Counted from the stretch's first letter, positions 45,760-54,544 are shown. The stretch: 64,000 nucleotides of DNA from Bacillus luti (GCF_001884105.1 NZ_MACI01000069.1:237860-301859), one strand, 5' to 3'. Numbers and translations are program-made. Notes: generated by a model not told the origin, from the sequence alone.

Positions 45760-46071
45760 CTAAGCAAAGCACATATAATTACTAATTTGTTTATAATGGT
45801 AAGTTACCTTAAAACGACTACCATTTTGCCAAGTATATCCTGATACATCACACCGCCGAACTTCTGTTGGGAAAAACCATAAATCTCTCCCAAAAGTACC
45901 AGGTATATATAACCTTAAATAGCCCCATCTTCCTAGACAATTGCACATCCACAATCTCATTTGAGCTATTGGCATAGGAGTAGCAAATGTAGACGGTAAA
46001 CTGGGAGGGTTAGATGGAGGTAGTAACTTTGGAGTATCATCTGATTGACATGAACAAAATTGATTGTTCAA
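45760..46071 (-). CDS. Unknown protein, paralogue B
   Basis: 103 aa with a TTG start nine bases after AGGAGG. It has a short Cys-containing head and a Pro linker (LLPPSNPPSLPSTFATP), then the same domain as paralogue A: MCNCLGRWGYLRLYIPGTFGRDLWFFPTEVRR, SGYTWQNG and the FMCFA-like CFA end. It is about 150 nt upstream of paralogue A on the same strand, each gene with its own terminator. Unknown function. Confidence 0.65.
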   Translation of the reverse strand: MNNQFCSCQSDDTPKLLPPSNPPSLPSTFATPMPIAQMRLWMCNCLGRWGYLRLYIPGTFGRDLWFFPTEVRRCDVSGYTWQNGSRFKVTYHYKQISNYMCFA

Positions 46072-46171
46072 TGAACTATTCCTCCTAATTATTAGTAAAC
46101 TCTATATAGTATATGAGCTTTCTTTTTATATGAAACTTCCATTTAGGAAAAACTTCTGTTTTATTTCACAA

Positions 46172-46214
46172 AAAAATCCATTCTAACTCTTTAAGAGAAT
46201 TGGAATGGATTTTT
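46172..46214 (-). terminator. Terminator of the DUF1835 gene
   Basis: AAAAATCCATTC/GAATGGATTTTT perfect stem, 11 nt past the stop. Confidence 0.8.
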
Positions 46215-46224
46215 AGTTTAATCG

Positions 46225-47226
46225 CTATTTCAACTTCACACTATAAAAGCGCATTTCTTCTAATGAACCTACAAATTCAAACACTTCTTGTTTAATTAAT
46301 TGCTTTAAACGATATTCTAAAAACGTATCGCCAACTAACTGCTCTACAAGACCAAGTGCCTCACCGATAACTCTAGGTGCTTTTAGGAATTCTCGATCAG
46401 CACCTACACTTTTCGCGCATTCAATAATAAATTGATCAAAAAAATCTTCTTGTACAGAATGCACGTCACTTTCTTTCCAAACTCTTAAAAATTCCGTACT
46501 ATTCGATAATCTATCCCACTCATTTTCAAAGTTTACTCTGCTCTCTATAGTTAAGTATGGTGAATCCACACAATTTCTTAGGACAGCGGATAAACTTTCA
46601 GGCGATAATTCCCCTGTTCCACGAATAGCATAATCTTGTTTTAATATTATTCTACTTGCTTCAGATGTATTAATAATTCTAATATTTTTCTTATCTTTTA
46701 ATTGCGCTATTACAAAACACAGACCTACATGTTCATGTGCATTATCGGCCTTCCAAATGGTAATTGGTGTTTCATTTGGGATTGAATGAAGATCTTCTAA
46801 AGTTTCCATAAATCTTCGCAAATATTCATCTTCAAAATAATTATCATAAGCGGTTAAGTTGTTTACTAACCATTTCTGTCTTGCTAGTTGCCCCTCATTC
46901 ATATGTATCTTATATATCGGGCCAATTGAAAAGAATTCCGAAAAAGTGACAACCATCTCTTCCAACCGTTCTTCTTGACCCAGCATATGTTTTAAGCATC
47001 CAGCTGTTGAATCGTCAAAAGTAATATGTATGTGTGAGCTTTCTTTTACATTCCTGTTATAAGATGTATTGCTCGTTAGTTGCTTGGGAATATCCATCAA
47101 ATTTTTAATTATATCTTCACTATAGTTTTCTTCTAATAAATTCAACTGAATTAGAAGACTTTGAAGTAAATGTTTTGCTTCATCTTCGTACATATCTTCT
47201 ACAACATTTTTAATTTTATCTATCAT
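46225..47226 (-). CDS. DUF1835 domain protein
   Basis: 333 aa from the ATG at 47226 with GAGGG six bases before it; the track-length start six codons earlier has less support. HITFDDSTAGCLKHML in the middle is the opening of DUF1835, with IWKADNAHEHVGLCFVIAQL as the next conserved block. The C-terminal 130 residues fit the partner DUF3658-type domain. Cytosolic, function unknown. Confidence 0.75.
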   Translation of the reverse strand: MIDKIKNVVEDMYEDEAKHLLQSLLIQLNLLEENYSEDIIKNLMDIPKQLTSNTSYNRNVKESSHIHITFDDSTAGCLKHMLGQEERLEEMVVTFSEFFSIGPIYKIHMNEGQLARQKWLVNNLTAYDNYFEDEYLRRFMETLEDLHSIPNETPITIWKADNAHEHVGLCFVIAQLKDKKNIRIINTSEASRIILKQDYAIRGTGELSPESLSAVLRNCVDSPYLTIESRVNFENEWDRLSNSTEFLRVWKESDVHSVQEDFFDQFIIECAKSVGADREFLKAPRVIGEALGLVEQLVGDTFLEYRLKQLIKQEVFEFVGSLEEMRFYSVKLK

Positions 47227-47448
47227 GTAAATCCCTCTATTCATTTCAAAAGTAACATAGACTATAGTGTATCATTTCATTGCAAATATTTAAAAGTTTT
47301 ATCTTTAGTATTAGTGTGTAAAATTTGCTGTATTTTTTCAATTACAAATTATTTATAGAGTATTTTATTTTTATGAAGAAAATACTTTATAAATCCTTTT
47401 ATTTGTATGTATAATTATATAAAACAAAACATAGGAGCAATTTCCATA

Positions 47449-47670
47449 ATGAAAAAACTAATTAATTACAAATACCTTTTAAAAAACTGGCGATATCTTT
47501 TCATATGTATACTCCCTACAATTAGTTTATTTTACATTTTCGACGTTACTTTTGAATTACTGTACCACCAAGATTTCTACTTATCTAACTTAATATGTGC
47601 TGTAATCTTATTCATTTTATTTATCAATATTAAAGATAAATTTAAAATTAAAGATGATAGTACTTTATGA
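47449..47670 (+). CDS. Small membrane protein
   Basis: 73 aa from MKKLINYKYLLKNWRY, with a GGAG site 11 bases upstream. Two hydrophobic segments (YLFICILPTISLFYIFDV and LICAVILFILFINI). No family recognised. An AT-rich gap follows with no gene I would accept. Confidence 0.5.
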   Translation: MKKLINYKYLLKNWRYLFICILPTISLFYIFDVTFELLYHQDFYLSNLICAVILFILFINIKDKFKIKDDSTL

Positions 47671-47926
47671 TTAAACATGATTCTTTTACGTTCAATCCTT
47701 TTTTAATTAGATGCTTATTAGAAACTTACACTGCCTCAAAATGATTGCTCATATCCTTTTCTTCTGTACAAATACCTTTTGTTTCTTTCAGTGTAATTGG
47801 TATATTGCTATTTATTATGTTGATTCGACATGTTTTACAAACAAAAAAGAGCATCTTCAATATCGGATGCCCTCATGTGATTACAATTTTTTCTGCGTAT
47901 TATATAATTATGCGTCGTATTTAACT

Positions 47927-48343
47927 TCACTTTATGATTACTAATAAAAATGTAAAAGATAAAAACAAACAAAGTGGAATATATAAATTTGTATCCATTC
48001 TAGCAAACTTGGTATCTTTTTTTCGTTTAAAGATACCAAAATAATTAAACTCACCAATTACCCTTATGAAAAAAACAATCATACAAATCCAGGAACCGGC
48101 TTGAACAATAACATTAGGAACTGCAATGTGAACAATATTTGTTTGTTGTAATAAAATTATTGCTGCTATACTTAATAACAACGCAATGACCAGTGTAATT
48201 CCTGTATGAGGTGTAAACGCTTTTTCTCCCGATATAGTTGGAATAACACTATTTGTTCCCCACGTACCTCCGAAAGCCCAATAAATATGCAAAAAGCTAA
48301 CTAAGAATAATATACAAACAGAGATAAATGTAATAATAAGCAT
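47927..48343 (-). CDS. DUF3995 membrane protein
   Basis: 138 aa from the ATG at 48343, directly behind GGAGG; the frame extends four codons upstream. Four membrane helices. HIYWAFGGTWG near residue 20 is the DUF3995 hallmark, with GEKAFTPHTG following. Function unknown. Confidence 0.72.
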   Translation of the reverse strand: MLIITFISVCILFLVSFLHIYWAFGGTWGTNSVIPTISGEKAFTPHTGITLVIALLLSIAAIILLQQTNIVHIAVPNVIVQAGSWICMIVFFIRVIGEFNYFGIFKRKKDTKFARMDTNLYIPLCLFLSFTFLLVIIK

Positions 48344-48427
48344 TTTGTCCTCCATTTATTTTATTTCAGTTCCCATCTTTAACATATATTATGAGGCCTT
48401 CATTCGCAACCTATATTTCATTACGCA

Positions 48428-48477
48428 AAAAAACCCTTAATAATTTATCTATTTAACGATAAATCATTAAAGGGTTA
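48428..48477 (-). terminator. Terminator of the 254-aa membrane protein gene
   Basis: A long imperfect stem starting AACCCTT and ending AAGGGTT, with a short loop, 11 nt past the stop at 48488. Confidence 0.7.
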
Positions 48478-48487
48478 CTAAATTTCA

Positions 48488-49252
48488 TTACGCATTATAC
48501 CTATTCCTTCTACGTTCCATCCTTGTTTGTCCTTGAACAGTATCTTCTTTGTATTGATCTATGTCCTCTTTCATTTCATACGTTGCAGCTGGTTCTTCGT
48601 AATTACGCTTATGAACTCTTTCTTGATTTTTACGTTTAGACGTCTTTCTCCCCAACTTAAATAATTTCATTTTTAATTTTGGTAATCTTGGAAGACGGAC
48701 CTTAAATGATAGCCTTTTGCGTTTCTTTTTTTGCTGAAATAGATTTGTATTCTCTTTATTATTGTTCTCTTTGCGGTGTATTAACATCGCAAGTAATCCC
48801 CCTAAGATAAGACCTCCAATTAAAAATAGAAGATATACATACTGACTTGTCATTAAGCTCGTCATTCGTTCAAGTATAACTAAAGACTGTACTTCTTTTA
48901 TATCCCATAGTAAAGCGCCCCATAATGAGAATAAGCCCAAAGTAAGCCCATATGTACGAAAACGGAATAAACACGGTATTAACGCGATACACGCGGCAAT
49001 TTTTGCATTCGAAATTATTGAACTTGTTGATATATCCTGGTTCCAAATGATTAGCAGTAGTGTTATAAATGGTGCATATGCTATCCAGCTACATATACGT
49101 GAATATATCTTTTTCGCAAAATAACTACCGAAACTAGTAAAAAATAATAGTCCTCCAATATATAAAGATTGTTCTAGTGGGATTTGCTTTATAATTCCTG
49201 CAATTGGAAAGAGGCCGCTTAGTAGCATTAATAGCACATCTAATTTCTTCAC
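48488..49252 (-). CDS. Membrane protein with a highly basic cytoplasmic tail
   Basis: 254 aa. Five to six membrane helices up to about residue 155, ending LIGGLILGGLLAMLIH. The rest is a basic tail rich in Lys/Arg (KKKRKRLSFKVRLPRLPKLKMKLFKL, then RKTSKRKNQERVHKR), which could bind nucleic acid, acidic lipid or a protein partner. The final part turns acidic. Family not recognised. Terminators on both sides, so it is not part of an operon with the PIWI-RE gene. Confidence 0.6.
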   Translation of the reverse strand: MKKLDVLLMLLSGLFPIAGIIKQIPLEQSLYIGGLLFFTSFGSYFAKKIYSRICSWIAYAPFITLLLIIWNQDISTSSIISNAKIAACIALIPCLFRFRTYGLTLGLFSLWGALLWDIKEVQSLVILERMTSLMTSQYVYLLFLIGGLILGGLLAMLIHRKENNNKENTNLFQQKKKRKRLSFKVRLPRLPKLKMKLFKLGRKTSKRKNQERVHKRNYEEPAATYEMKEDIDQYKEDTVQGQTRMERRRNRYNA

Positions 49253-49410
49253 AATTCCCCATTCCTTTCAATTTTTCAAATTAATAAAACTCGTTTTTCC
49301 ATATGATATAGTTTTTGTATTTCTAAAAAACATCTTAATCCTGTATGTTAATAAAGTAAATACTTAAAAGAAGCGATACATGACAAAGGATAGCATTATT
49401 TACATGAAAA

Positions 49411-49449
49411 AATGACAAATCCTGATCGGTACAACGAACAGGATTTGTT
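49411..49449 (-). terminator. Terminator of the PIWI-RE gene
   Basis: ACAAATCCTG/CAGGATTTGT perfect stem around a 14-nt loop, 9 nt past the stop at 49458. Confidence 0.8.
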
Positions 49450-49457
49450 AACTTTAT

Positions 49458-51845
49458 TTATAGTAAAATTACAGAATCTTTCTTTTCTATATTTATTATA
49501 TCTACATCTAATTCATCTTCAAACTCTTTAAACTCTCTTGTATCTATATCTGTAATGTAACTTTTGATCACTTTAAACATATGCATGGAATACGTCATAT
49601 GTACATTCTTTTCCAAGAGCATACTAGAATTACAACACATGTAATGAATCATTTTTACGATTTGTTCCCTTTCTAGATGTTTTACACCTAATGGTAGAAT
49701 TTCAATTATATATCGATGCAAGGTTTCACTATAATTAAACGCATACTCTCCAGCGCTATAATACATACCTTTTCGATCTACATATAAACCGGTACTATCC
49801 GTAACCTCATCACGTTCTATCGCACCGTAGGTTGGTACATCAAAATCTGTATTGATTCTAATAATATTTAAATTTGGAACCTTTAGCACATTAGGAACAA
49901 TCTCAGGTAAACTATCTATATGAATTTTTTTATTTTGTAACCCTTGTATCCAATATTTTCTCATATTCGCATCTACAATGTAATACACCTGTTCATTCTG
50001 CTCTTTTGCATGATGTACAATTTCTATTAAAGTTTCGGAAACAAATTGTTTAAAAAGAACCCCCATATCATTTCTTTTTGAAGGTTGCGGTAAAAATGCA
50101 TTATGATTACTTAAATTTAATAATAAGCGATCAATCGTATACCAATCTGTATCCCCATATAATTTATATAAAATTTCTTTTCCTTTTATCTTTGAAAAAA
50201 TAGGTAAGAAATCAAATTTCGAGATTCGTTCAATTGATAACATGACGTATGTGCAAGGTAAATTTATCTTATTCCAACTACGCTTCAAAAACCCTCTCTG
50301 TTCTAATAAGCTAAAAATACTATTTACAATTGTTTTATGAGATACACTTTGACCAATAAATAAATCAATAAATGTTGAAATGCGATTTGTCCGCGCAAAA
50401 CCTTCTCTAATGATTTGTTTTGGATTAATTTTTTCGCGCCCATCACAATTTTTTATTGCAATTAATGCTAATGTCGCATCAGACCGCTCTCCTGCAGTTT
50501 CATAAACAGCTTTCACAACATCATCGACAAGGTTGGATTTATATTTCTGGCAATACTGCATTTTATATGGATTTTGTAATACCTTTTCAATATTAAATCT
50601 CACTATCTTAAGTAATACTGGAGAATCTGCATTCAGTAAATAGGATGACTCACCAATTTGAGCTAAAACAATTTCACTTTCAAATAATACTTGTTCTATT
50701 TCCATCGATATTTTTTCAGACCATATTTCCAGCGTTATCGTCTCTAATCCTTTTGGTGTAAATAAAGGAAAGAATTCATTCTCAGTATTTGTTACTACCT
50801 TTTTACATTCTGGGAGTAAGGCAAAACAAGAGAATTTCTGCTGAAATTCTTTAAATAAATACTCTTTCTCTGTTACTTTTATACCAAGTTTTATTTTAGT
50901 ACCTTGTACTTTATATATTCTTTCATTGTACGGAAATAACACCCTTATATTTGTACCTATTAGATAATCTTTCGGATATTGGAGAATATGATCTAAATTA
51001 ACCTCTCCACCTATATGAAAATCATCTTTTAAATTTCTAAATATTTTAATCCACTTCATACCTTTTGTAGCTTGTTGTACTTTTAGTTTTATAAACTTTA
51101 ATTTTTTATTATTTGCTGCAAACTCTGGAGTAGAAATTAATATCATGCCCCGTTTTCTTCTCAACAGTAAAGGGATATCTGGATGATTATATTCTTGATA
51201 GAATCTTCGAATGCCTACGGAAACATTTAATAATGGGATATTCTCTCCTGCACGAGTAATACATTCAAACCGATATACATAAGCGAAATAATCTTGTGTG
51301 CTTTCATCTTTAATTGGTTCTGACATAGCCTCACAAATATTTTGTGATCGTAGTGGTGAAAAATAGATTTCCTCTTCAATTTTATCTTCCAATTGTACTG
51401 GACGTTCACAAAAAATATGTGAAATTAAAGCGGGCACCCACTTAGAATATATTTCATTATCATGTAATACTGATAAATTAGAAACCAAATCGTAATGCCA
51501 TTCATATTTTGGCGGTTCTATTAATTTATTAGGTTTCCAATCATGAATAATCTCATACCAACTTTGGAAAATATAATCAAGTTGTTCTTGTCTAATAGGT
51601 TCTTTCGATACAATCCATGGTGTATTTTCATTTAATACATACGGATTATGCTGAATAAACAATATATCAGAAAACATATCATACAATCTTTCATTCAATC
51701 TTTTCAACTTACTCGTTAATAAAAACGTCTTATAATGTATTTCTACAATGTCCAGCCATTCAATAGGAAAATATATAAATGATACACTTTCGTTTAAAAG
51801 GGGAGCTACTATATTTTCAAATGTTAATACCCTTAATTTTTCCAT
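49458..51845 (-). CDS. PIWI-RE (prokaryotic Argonaute-like) protein
   Basis: 795 aa. Residues up to about 430 fit the PIWI-RE X and MID parts (DUF3962-like), including LLRRKRGMILISTPEF. From about 451 the RNase H-like part (DUF3893) follows: KINPKQIIREGFARTNR (about 472-488), VYYIVDANMRKYW with the first catalytic-type Asp near 625, IIRINTDFDVP (about 661), TGLYVDRKGMYYSAGE (686-701) and MTYSMHMFKVIKSYI near 750. These match my memory of the family, which targets nucleic acids and is proposed to act in defence against foreign DNA. The usual endonuclease and DinG-helicase partners are absent here. AAGGAAG ribosome site. No search was run. Confidence 0.65.
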   Translation of the reverse strand: MEKLRVLTFENIVAPLLNESVSFIYFPIEWLDIVEIHYKTFLLTSKLKRLNERLYDMFSDILFIQHNPYVLNENTPWIVSKEPIRQEQLDYIFQSWYEIIHDWKPNKLIEPPKYEWHYDLVSNLSVLHDNEIYSKWVPALISHIFCERPVQLEDKIEEEIYFSPLRSQNICEAMSEPIKDESTQDYFAYVYRFECITRAGENIPLLNVSVGIRRFYQEYNHPDIPLLLRRKRGMILISTPEFAANNKKLKFIKLKVQQATKGMKWIKIFRNLKDDFHIGGEVNLDHILQYPKDYLIGTNIRVLFPYNERIYKVQGTKIKLGIKVTEKEYLFKEFQQKFSCFALLPECKKVVTNTENEFFPLFTPKGLETITLEIWSEKISMEIEQVLFESEIVLAQIGESSYLLNADSPVLLKIVRFNIEKVLQNPYKMQYCQKYKSNLVDDVVKAVYETAGERSDATLALIAIKNCDGREKINPKQIIREGFARTNRISTFIDLFIGQSVSHKTIVNSIFSLLEQRGFLKRSWNKINLPCTYVMLSIERISKFDFLPIFSKIKGKEILYKLYGDTDWYTIDRLLLNLSNHNAFLPQPSKRNDMGVLFKQFVSETLIEIVHHAKEQNEQVYYIVDANMRKYWIQGLQNKKIHIDSLPEIVPNVLKVPNLNIIRINTDFDVPTYGAIERDEVTDSTGLYVDRKGMYYSAGEYAFNYSETLHRYIIEILPLGVKHLEREQIVKMIHYMCCNSSMLLEKNVHMTYSMHMFKVIKSYITDIDTREFKEFEDELDVDIINIEKKDSVILL

Positions 51846-52247
51846 AAAATAATTACTTCCTTTCTTTATTTGGCTTGATCATCAAAACTAGAAAGCGCTT
51901 ACTTCATCTAATCAATTTAAACCAAGTATTTTAAAGAAAAATAAAAACATTTTATTAAAATAATACGTAATTAAAACCACTCTTTTAAAAGTTTAAAGTA
52001 ATTATCATTTACATCACCTCTAACATCACTATGATTATATATTTTGATTATATAATATATAAGTGTATTATATTTGTTATTTACAATATTTTTACAAAAA
52101 ATAAAAAATAGCATAGTTTTTTATACATTCTATATCTAATAGAAAGCACTCTATCATTTAAGCATATACTAATAGGTTAATAAACAAGCAGTTTTTTTAC
52201 TAAAACATAGAATAATATGACCCCTAATTGAAGGGAGGTATAAAAGA
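51846..52247. other. AT-rich intergenic between divergent genes
   Basis: It carries the promoter side of the PIWI-RE gene and of the repeat-protein gene. The first 45 bases upstream of the PIWI-RE start recur at 53701-53748. No gene recognised. Confidence 0.5.
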
Positions 52248-52532
52248 ATGTCCTGGAATAATGATTGTTGGAGTTCTAAGAAAAAACATTGTTGTGATGA
52301 CTGGTGGAAATCTAAAGAAGAGCATCATTGTGATGATGACTGGTGGAAATCTAAAGAAAAACACCATTGTGATGATGACTGGTGGAAATCTAAAGAAAAA
52401 CACCATTGTGATGATGACTGGTGGAAATCTAAAGAAAAACACCATTGTGATGATGACTGGAAATTTAAGAAAAATAAGTGTCATTGTAAATGTTTCTTTA
52501 TTTGTTGTCATTGTAAAAGGAAACATTGGTAA
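52248..52532 (+). CDS. His/Asp/Trp tandem-repeat protein, probable spore-surface or metal-binding protein
   Basis: 94 aa with a GGAGG site before the ATG. After MSWNNDCWSSKKKHC come four to five copies of a 13-residue unit, CDDDWWKSKEKHH, and then a Cys/His-rich end (KNKCHCKCFFICCHCKRKHW). Reverse-strand and alternative frames also stay open only because the DNA repeats every 39 nt. Cysteine, His and Asp spacing suggests metal binding, and composition recalls spore coat and exosporium proteins. No named family. The repeat is a site of likely copy-number change by slippage. Confidence 0.7.
   Translation: MSWNNDCWSSKKKHCCDDWWKSKEEHHCDDDWWKSKEKHHCDDDWWKSKEKHHCDDDWWKSKEKHHCDDDWKFKKNKCHCKCFFICCHCKRKHW
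52289..52463 (+). repeat. 39-bp in-frame tandem repeat
   Basis: Four near-identical 39-bp units (start TGTGATGATGACTGG) plus a diverged first and last unit. Units differ at only a few bases, showing recent expansion. Confidence 0.85.
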
Positions 52533-52601
52533 GTTTTTCAGTGCCAATTTAAAGGCAAAGAACATGTCTTTGGAACTGATAAATGCTAGATTATAATAAC
52601 T

Positions 52602-52633
52602 AAAAAGACTGTCTCTAAATGGGATGGTCTTTT
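52602..52633 (+). terminator. Imperfect terminator after the repeat gene
   Basis: AAAGACTGTC.../GGTCTTTT hairpin with mismatches, 70 nt past the stop codon. Confidence 0.45.
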
Positions 52634-52817
52634 CGTCCTTTGGATTCTCCGTCCATCCCGACAGATTAACGTTTTGATAAAAGGGCTACGATCATCGATT
52701 ACGAGCGCATAGATACGTTATCCACACTTTACTCTTTTTCAAAGAACTGTATAGCTATAGCGTAATATTGATTCTATTTTGAGAAATCCCCGGAAATGTC
52801 CCCTTTTTCTCGAAAAA
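52634..52817. other. Intergenic of higher GC than its surroundings
   Basis: Includes a TGATAAAAGGGCTACGATCA stretch and CCCGGAAATGTCCCC. No open frame or RNA recognised. Its composition differs from flanking AT-rich DNA, so it may be a relic of a mobile element. Confidence 0.35.
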
Positions 52818-52819
52818 AA

Positions 52820-52845
52820 GACCTGCATAAATGCAGGTCAAATAT
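52820..52845 (-). terminator. Terminator of the jelly-roll protein gene
   Basis: GACCTGCAT/ATGCAGGTC perfect stem with an AA loop, then T7 on the minus strand. Confidence 0.85.
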
Positions 52846-52894
52846 AAATTAGGGAATGTCCTTAGAAAAAATTACTGATGAAATTTCATATCAC

Positions 52895-53509
52895 TTATGC
52901 TTTGGGAGACGGAAATCTTGCAGCTTCAAAATGCGTACTGTTTTCTACATTAGAAATAACTCCAGCTACGCTACTTTGTGCAAAAATCTCCACTAAATCC
53001 CCTGCATTTAACTGAATGATTGATGAAACAGCAACGACGTTGGCAAAGTTTATTGGACCAAAAAAGTCATTATCTATTGCAATTGCTGGATTTCCATTAA
53101 CACGAATTTCTACCCGCGCTCTATAATTTACGTTTATGTTATTCGGAATAAAAGCAATCGTTCCAATAACAGAATAAACGCCTCTTGTCTTTGGAATAAA
53201 AATTGATGTAGCTGGATTATACTCATTCGCTAAATCAAATTGTTCATTTTGGAATAATACCTTAACGAAAGTATCAGCTGGAACATTTTGGATTTCTGTT
53301 TTTATAGCTCTAAAAGCAGACGCTCTTACAAGCTTTTCCCCTTTATCATCACAACAATCCACTTTCACATGAACCCAAGGATTTTCCTCATGCTTTTTAT
53401 CACATTTTTCATAATATCCATCATATTTGTCATAACACTTACTACTTTTATGACAATCATGATATTTCTTTTTGTAACCTTTACAATCTTCACCATAAGA
53501 ATAGGACAT
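52895..53509 (-). CDS. Spore-surface-like protein: Cys/His/Lys-rich head and C1q/TNF-like domain
   Basis: 204 aa from the ATG at 53509 (GGAGATG upstream). The first 55 residues are Tyr/Lys/Cys/His rich (GYKKKYHDCHKSSKCYDKYD). Residues about 70-204 form a beta-rich jelly roll of the C1q/TNF type: VYSVIGTIAFIPNN, EIRVNGNPAIAIDNDF, VAVSSIIQLNAGDLVEIFAQ. Exosporium and spore glycoprotein tips of this group have similar trimeric domains, so an exosporium location is inferred. It is convergent with the repeat-protein gene. Confidence 0.65.
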   Translation of the reverse strand: MSYSYGEDCKGYKKKYHDCHKSSKCYDKYDGYYEKCDKKHEENPWVHVKVDCCDDKGEKLVRASAFRAIKTEIQNVPADTFVKVLFQNEQFDLANEYNPATSIFIPKTRGVYSVIGTIAFIPNNINVNYRARVEIRVNGNPAIAIDNDFFGPINFANVVAVSSIIQLNAGDLVEIFAQSSVAGVISNVENSTHFEAARFPSPKA

Positions 53510-53639
53510 ACTAACATCTCCTTTCAAATTTATTACTATATATTATGTAAGATAGATTTAAAAAGTTTGGACGAGCTTTTACTATTTTTAATAGAATTAA
53601 AAAAGCCCCATCATTTTGCGGGGGAAGGAAACAATAAAA

Positions 53640-53750
53640 TATATAAATGACACACTTTCATTTATATATTTTCAAATGTTAATAACCGTAATTTCCTCAT
53701 ATAATTCTTACTTCCTTTCTTCATTTGTCTTGATTATCAAAAAACTATAA
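53640..53750 (-). pseudogene. Truncated duplicate of the PIWI-RE gene start and upstream region
   Basis: The minus strand reads ATG AGG AAA TTA CGG TTA TTA ACA TTT GAA AAT ATA TAA (first residues MRKLRLLTFENI). It parallels MEKLRVLTFENI of the intact gene, as do the ATATAAATGA-ACACTTT block and the CTTACTTCCTTTCTT ribosome-site region. A deletion of roughly a dozen bases and a stop break it. Same orientation as the intact copy, 1.8 kb away. Confidence 0.75.
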
Positions 53751-53754
53751 AAAA

Positions 53755-53787
53755 AGGTATTGTCTATACCTATGTATAGCAATACCT
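53755..53787 (-). terminator. Terminator of tenA
   Basis: AGGTATTG...TATAC/GTATAGCAATACCT stem with a short loop and T-rich tail on the minus strand. Confidence 0.7.
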
Positions 53788-53794
53788 CTACTCT

Positions 53795-54484
53795 TTATCC
53801 AATTACATCTTTTACGTCTGTATCCACTGGCCACTTCTCTAAAGTATAAGCCATTTCCCAAAATGAATATTCATATTGACTACTGATAATAAAATGCTGT
53901 TTCATACGATTACGATCTGCCTCTGTTACTGTCTCCGCTATTGCATCTAACCGAGCGATCTGTTCCTCAACTAACGTGCGGAACCAATCAGATCCATACG
54001 CAGAAATCCATTCTTGATAAATTGGCTCTTCAGGTTGACATACTTTTAAACGTTCGCCAATCTCATAATACAACCAATAACACGGTAAAATTGCTGCAAT
54101 AATATCCCCTAAATGCCCCTCATACGCAGCTCGATACATATGTGAAGTATACGCATATGCAGTTGGCGCAGGGATAAAATGATTTTTTTCTTCTTTTGTA
54201 ATCCCTAGCTTTTTGGCAAAATTCTCATGTAAGGATAATTCCGCCTCATACGTATTTTGAGCATGGTGCGCCATACGGGCAGTCGTTTCTAATTCAAGAG
54301 CTTTTGCAGCTCCTAACGTTTGTACTCTAGCAAAATGACTCAAATAATATGAATCTTGAAGCACATAATAGCGAAAACTAGCTAAATCTAACGTTCCCTC
54401 TCCAAGTTTTTTTACAAAAGGATGATTAAAACTAGCTTCCCAAATTGAATCTACTTCTTTGCGTAATAATTGTGAAAAAGTCAT
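53795..54484 (-). CDS. tenA: TenA-family aminopyrimidine aminohydrolase (thiaminase II)
   Basis: 229 aa all-alpha TenA fold. ASFRYYVLQDSYYLSHFARVQ is the substrate-pocket helix, AILPCYWLYYEIGERL carries the nucleophile Cys, and YEYSFWEMAY the late Glu helix. TenA hydrolyses thiamin breakdown products (amino-HMP forms) to HMP for salvage. A TPP riboswitch controls it. CTGGAGGG ribosome site, ATG start. Single gene behind the riboswitch. Confidence 0.95.
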   Translation of the reverse strand: MTFSQLLRKEVDSIWEASFNHPFVKKLGEGTLDLASFRYYVLQDSYYLSHFARVQTLGAAKALELETTARMAHHAQNTYEAELSLHENFAKKLGITKEEKNHFIPAPTAYAYTSHMYRAAYEGHLGDIIAAILPCYWLYYEIGERLKVCQPEEPIYQEWISAYGSDWFRTLVEEQIARLDAIAETVTEADRNRMKQHFIISSQYEYSFWEMAYTLEKWPVDTDVKDVIG

Positions 54485-54544
54485 TTAAATCCCTCCAGGT
54501 AATTTATAGAACACAAATATTTATCCCATTTATTAAAGCTGTAA

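Noticed and set aside
47711-47944. 77-aa plus frame
   Set aside because: No ribosome site, odd composition, and it overlaps the end of the DUF3995 gene on the other strand.
52224-52565. Minus-strand 113-aa repeat-rich frame and a second plus frame from 52228
   Set aside because: Both are shadows: the 39-bp repeat keeps several frames open. The plus frame at 52248 has the ribosome site.
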